Source: Bradyrhizobium sp. CCBAU 53421
Lineage (GTDB): Bacteria > Pseudomonadota > Alphaproteobacteria > Rhizobiales > Xanthobacteraceae
NCBI RefSeq assembly: GCF_015291625.1
Contig: NZ_CP030047.1
Location: 3,968,001 to 4,032,000, forward strand
Length of the DNA: 64,000 bases
Reading direction: 5' to 3'
This document shows, one piece after another, positions 61,922 through 64,000 of the stretch. Every line of letters starts with the position of its first letter. Within the stretch, counting starts at the first letter, position 1. Below the pieces are notes generated by a model that was not told where the DNA came from, did no database searches, and worked only from the letters and a program-made list of their open reading frames with translations. Made by a program: the position numbers and the translations under genes.

Positions 61922-62545
61922 ATGCCCCTGCAAAACCGCGTCACGCCCACCGGCGACATCGTCGCGTCAGAGCATCGCGGCACCTTCACCGGCAATCGCG
62001 GCATCATCCACGATCCGGCGACGCGGACGCTCTTGAACAAGCGCTGGTCGAGCCCGGCCTGGCTCACCTGCGTCTGCGAGTTCAGGGGACGGCGACGCAA
62101 GGTGATGAGCCGGCAGAGCTGGACCGAACTGTTCTTCCTCGATGAAGCGACCGCGTTCGCGGCCGGGCACCGGCCCTGCTTCTACTGCCGCCGCGACGAC
62201 GCCAAGCGGTTTCGCGCCGCGTGGGAGGAGGGCAATGGCGTCAGCGACCTCAGCGCCAAGGCGATGGATGCGGTGCTGCACGCCGAGCGGCTCGAGCGCG
62301 GCAAGAAGCGGCTGCATCCGCTGCCGATGCCGATTGACGAACTGCCCGACGGCACGATGGTGCAGGCGAACGGCGAAAGTTACCTCGTTGCCGGTGGCAA
62401 GACCTTGCGCTGGTCGTTCGGCGGCTACGAGCGAGCCGATGCGACCGCTCCCGCGATGCTGTTGACACCGCCGTCGACCGTTCGTGCATTTCAGGCCGGC
62501 TATCGGCCGGTGCTGCATCCGAGCACGGCTGCCGCTTTGGGCTGA
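61922..62545 (+). CDS. Uncharacterised protein with an Ada-like four-cysteine motif
   Basis: A 207-aa protein of unknown function. Residues 50-92 read CVCEF...FFLDEATAFAAGHRPCFYCRR. The four cysteines (50, 52, 86, 89) and the stretch FFxDExxAxAAGHRPCxxCRR resemble the zinc/methyl-acceptor domain of Ada, which carries AGFRPCKRCRP. The rest has an HPLPMPIDELPDGTMV segment and no methyltransferase or AraC domain. It follows gpt after a repeat. The ribosome-binding site is weak (GGGGGAAG). A metal-binding or DNA-damage role is an inference only. Confidence 0.68.
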   Translation: MPLQNRVTPTGDIVASEHRGTFTGNRGIIHDPATRTLLNKRWSSPAWLTCVCEFRGRRRKVMSRQSWTELFFLDEATAFAAGHRPCFYCRRDDAKRFRAAWEEGNGVSDLSAKAMDAVLHAERLERGKKRLHPLPMPIDELPDGTMVQANGESYLVAGGKTLRWSFGGYERADATAPAMLLTPPSTVRAFQAGYRPVLHPSTAAALG

Positions 62546-62561
62546 ACCGCCAACGCGGCGC

Positions 62562-63584
62562 TTACGCCAGCCGCTGCCGCGCCAGCTTTGCACCAGCACC
62601 CAGCGCGATCAGCTTGGCTTCGGCGATATCCCGCCGCATCGGCGCCATGCCGCAATTGGTGGTCGCGATGATGTTGCCCTTCGGCACGTGCTTCGCGACC
62701 GCCTCGATCACCTTGACGACGTCTTCCGCGGTCTCGACCTCGTCGCTGGCGACGTCGATCACGCCGGCCTGCACGATCTTGCCGGGGAGCGCCGCTAGCA
62801 GCTCGATCGGCACCTTCGAGTTGCGGCATTCGATCGCGACCTGTTGGATCGTGCTCTTGTCGATTACCGGGAAGGTCTCTTCATATTGTCGCCACTCGCC
62901 GCCGAGCGTCTGCTTCCAATCGGTGTTGGCCTTGATGCCGTAGCCGTAGCAGATATGCACGGCGGTGGCGCAGGTCAGGCCTTCGGCCGCGCGCTCCAGC
63001 GCCTTGATGCCCCAGTCGCGGACCTGGTCCATGTAGACGTTGAACGCCGGCTCGTCGAACTGGATCATGTCGACGCCGTCGGCCTGTAGCGCCTTGGCCT
63101 CCTGGTTCAACAGCTCCGCGAAGGCGAACGCCATCTTGACGCGGTCGCCGTAATATTGGTCGGCGATGGTATCGATGATCGTCATCGGGCCGGGCAGGGT
63201 GAATTTCAGCCAGTTCCTTGTATGGGCGCGCGCCGCGCGCGCCTCGTTCTCATGGACGCGGCCCTTGAGCTGGAGCGGCGCGACCACCTGCGGCACCATC
63301 GCTTTGTAGCGGTCCTTGCGGATGCCCATCTCGACCTTATGGGCGAAATCGATGCCCTCGATCCGTTCCAGGAAACCGTGCACGAAGTGCTGGCGCGCCT
63401 GCTCGCCCTCGGTGACGATGTCGACGCCGGCATCCTCCTGCAGCTTGACCGCGAGCACGGTGGCGTCGCGCTTGGCACGGGCGAGCTCGGCGCCTTCCGA
63501 CTTCCAGGGTGCCCACAGCATGTTCGGCTCGGCGAGCCATTCCGGCTTCGGCAGGGAGCCTGCGATCGTGGTTGGAAACAGCAT
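62562..63584 (-). CDS. Cobalamin-independent methionine synthase-like protein (MetE C-terminal domain family)
   Basis: A 340-aa protein matching the C-terminal catalytic domain of MetE, as found in short stand-alone homologues. It opens MLFPTTIAGSLPKPEWLAEP and has EGEQARQHFVHGF, the substrate and metal segment DMIQFDEPAFNVYMDQV, AVHICYGYG (zinc-ligand region), and GVIDVASDEVETAEDVVKVI. A GNIIATTNCGMAP segment provides the third Cys ligand. It should transfer a methyl group to a thiol; homocysteine is not proven. The start is ATG 63584 after GGGAGG. Confidence 0.88.
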   Translation of the reverse strand: MLFPTTIAGSLPKPEWLAEPNMLWAPWKSEGAELARAKRDATVLAVKLQEDAGVDIVTEGEQARQHFVHGFLERIEGIDFAHKVEMGIRKDRYKAMVPQVVAPLQLKGRVHENEARAARAHTRNWLKFTLPGPMTIIDTIADQYYGDRVKMAFAFAELLNQEAKALQADGVDMIQFDEPAFNVYMDQVRDWGIKALERAAEGLTCATAVHICYGYGIKANTDWKQTLGGEWRQYEETFPVIDKSTIQQVAIECRNSKVPIELLAALPGKIVQAGVIDVASDEVETAEDVVKVIEAVAKHVPKGNIIATTNCGMAPMRRDIAEAKLIALGAGAKLARQRLA

Positions 63585-63683
63585 GGGTGCCTCCCGATGG
63601 GTTCTGATTGAGCGCCTGTGTGCCATGTCCTAGAGTGGGGGTACAGAACAACAAAAGTCTTTGTGATGGGGAAGTGGACGCCG

Positions 63684-64000
63684 ATGATCGACCTGCACTA
63701 CGCGCCGACGCCGAACGGCTGGAAGATCTCGATCATGCTGGAGGAACTCGGGCTGCCGTACACGGTGATCCCGGTGAACATCCGCGCCGGCGAGCAGTTC
63801 CGGCCCGAATTCCTGGCGATCAGCCCGAACAACCGGATCCCCGCGATCATCGACCATGCGCCCGCCGGCGGCGGCGGGCCGTTCTCGGTGTTCGAGACCG
63901 GCGCCATCCTGATCTATCTCGCCGACAAGACCGGCCGCTTCCTGTCGAGGGAGCTGCGGGCGCGGTCGAACGTCATCCAATGGGTGATGTGGCAGATGGG
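63684..64000 (+). CDS. Glutathione S-transferase family protein (3' end beyond window)
   Basis: Partial at the window edge: at least 105 residues. MIDLHYAPTPNGWKISIMLEELGLPY is a GST N-terminal domain and FSVFETGAILIYLADKTGRFL the glutathione-binding segment, as in the YghU/Ure2-like subgroup (SPNNRIPAIIDH). The frame is open to base 64000. An in-frame ATG at 63666 adds six residues. It diverges from the MetE-like gene. Confidence 0.88.
   Translation, partial: MIDLHYAPTPNGWKISIMLEELGLPYTVIPVNIRAGEQFRPEFLAISPNNRIPAIIDHAPAGGGGPFSVFETGAILIYLADKTGRFLSRELRARSNVIQWVMWQM

Overview
The window looks like the chromosome of a high-GC alphaproteobacterium of the Rhizobiales, most likely Bradyrhizobium or a close relative. 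This is inferred from gene content: a form I CO-dehydrogenase-type cox accessory cluster, an Usg-family gene, a groESL operon with both a CIRCE operator and an RpoH-like promoter, a CtrA-type box, and many long intergenic palindromic repeats beginning and ending in GTCAT..ATGAC or ACCTC..GAGGT. No rRNA, tRNA, CRISPR array, insertion sequence or prophage was recognised. Most of the sequence is ordinary, densely packed core and catabolic genome. The one clear drop in GC is about 43.45-44.6 kb.

Layout. 0-5.8 kb: the 3' part of a cox/xdh-type molybdoenzyme cluster (FAD subunit, MoxR ATPase, VWA protein, split XdhC pair, molybdopterin-binding/MobA-like fusion). 5.9-8.3 kb: a DUF4189 protein, a FAD amine oxidase and a DUF2000 protein. 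8.6-12.3 kb: an autoregulated TetR-HlyD-ABC efflux operon. 12.4-13.7 kb: a membrane adenylate cyclase. 13.8-16.7 kb: a GntR-MFS-amidohydrolase catabolic operon. 16.9-25.2 kb: PhzF, the DUF72/DUF488 pair, small secreted proteins, two lipid-linked-sugar glycosyltransferases, a DUF899 protein and a Tlde1/DUF2778 cell-wall protein behind a CtrA box. 25.3-28.7 kb: an AcoR-like regulator without an AAA+ domain, an aldehyde dehydrogenase and DUF779. 28.8-34.2 kb: AMP nucleosidase, GST and isochorismatase divergent from a LysR gene, then a TetR gene divergent from a DUF3313 lipoprotein across twin operators. 34.4-38.8 kb: a giant SAM-cyclase-AAA-TPR protein and a Crp/Fnr regulator. 38.8-39.6 kb: three tiny genes with near-identical ribosome-binding sites. 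40-42.1 kb: groESL. 42.4-47.3 kb: Usg, a basic-tailed cupin, a low-GC patch with a truncated Ogt, a nucleoside transporter and an MFS exporter. 47.6-60.2 kb: the Anbu proteasome-like peptidase on the minus strand, separated by about 7.7 kb from its usual partners (transglutaminase, alpha-E, circularly permuted ATP-grasp); an orphan peptide-binding protein and a 2-oxoacid dehydrogenase operon lie between. 60.4-64 kb: a MoaB/CinA-like protein, a xanthine phosphoribosyltransferase, an Ada-like four-cysteine protein, a MetE-like protein and the start of a GST.

The strongest leads for follow-up are regulatory architectures readable directly from the DNA: operators embedded in promoters of apparently leaderless regulator genes, twin palindromes in divergent spacers, and dual control of groESL. 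The dispersed Anbu system, the three-gene micro-cluster with a zinc-ribbon-like protein, and the Ada-like orphan are the best candidates for poorly described biology.
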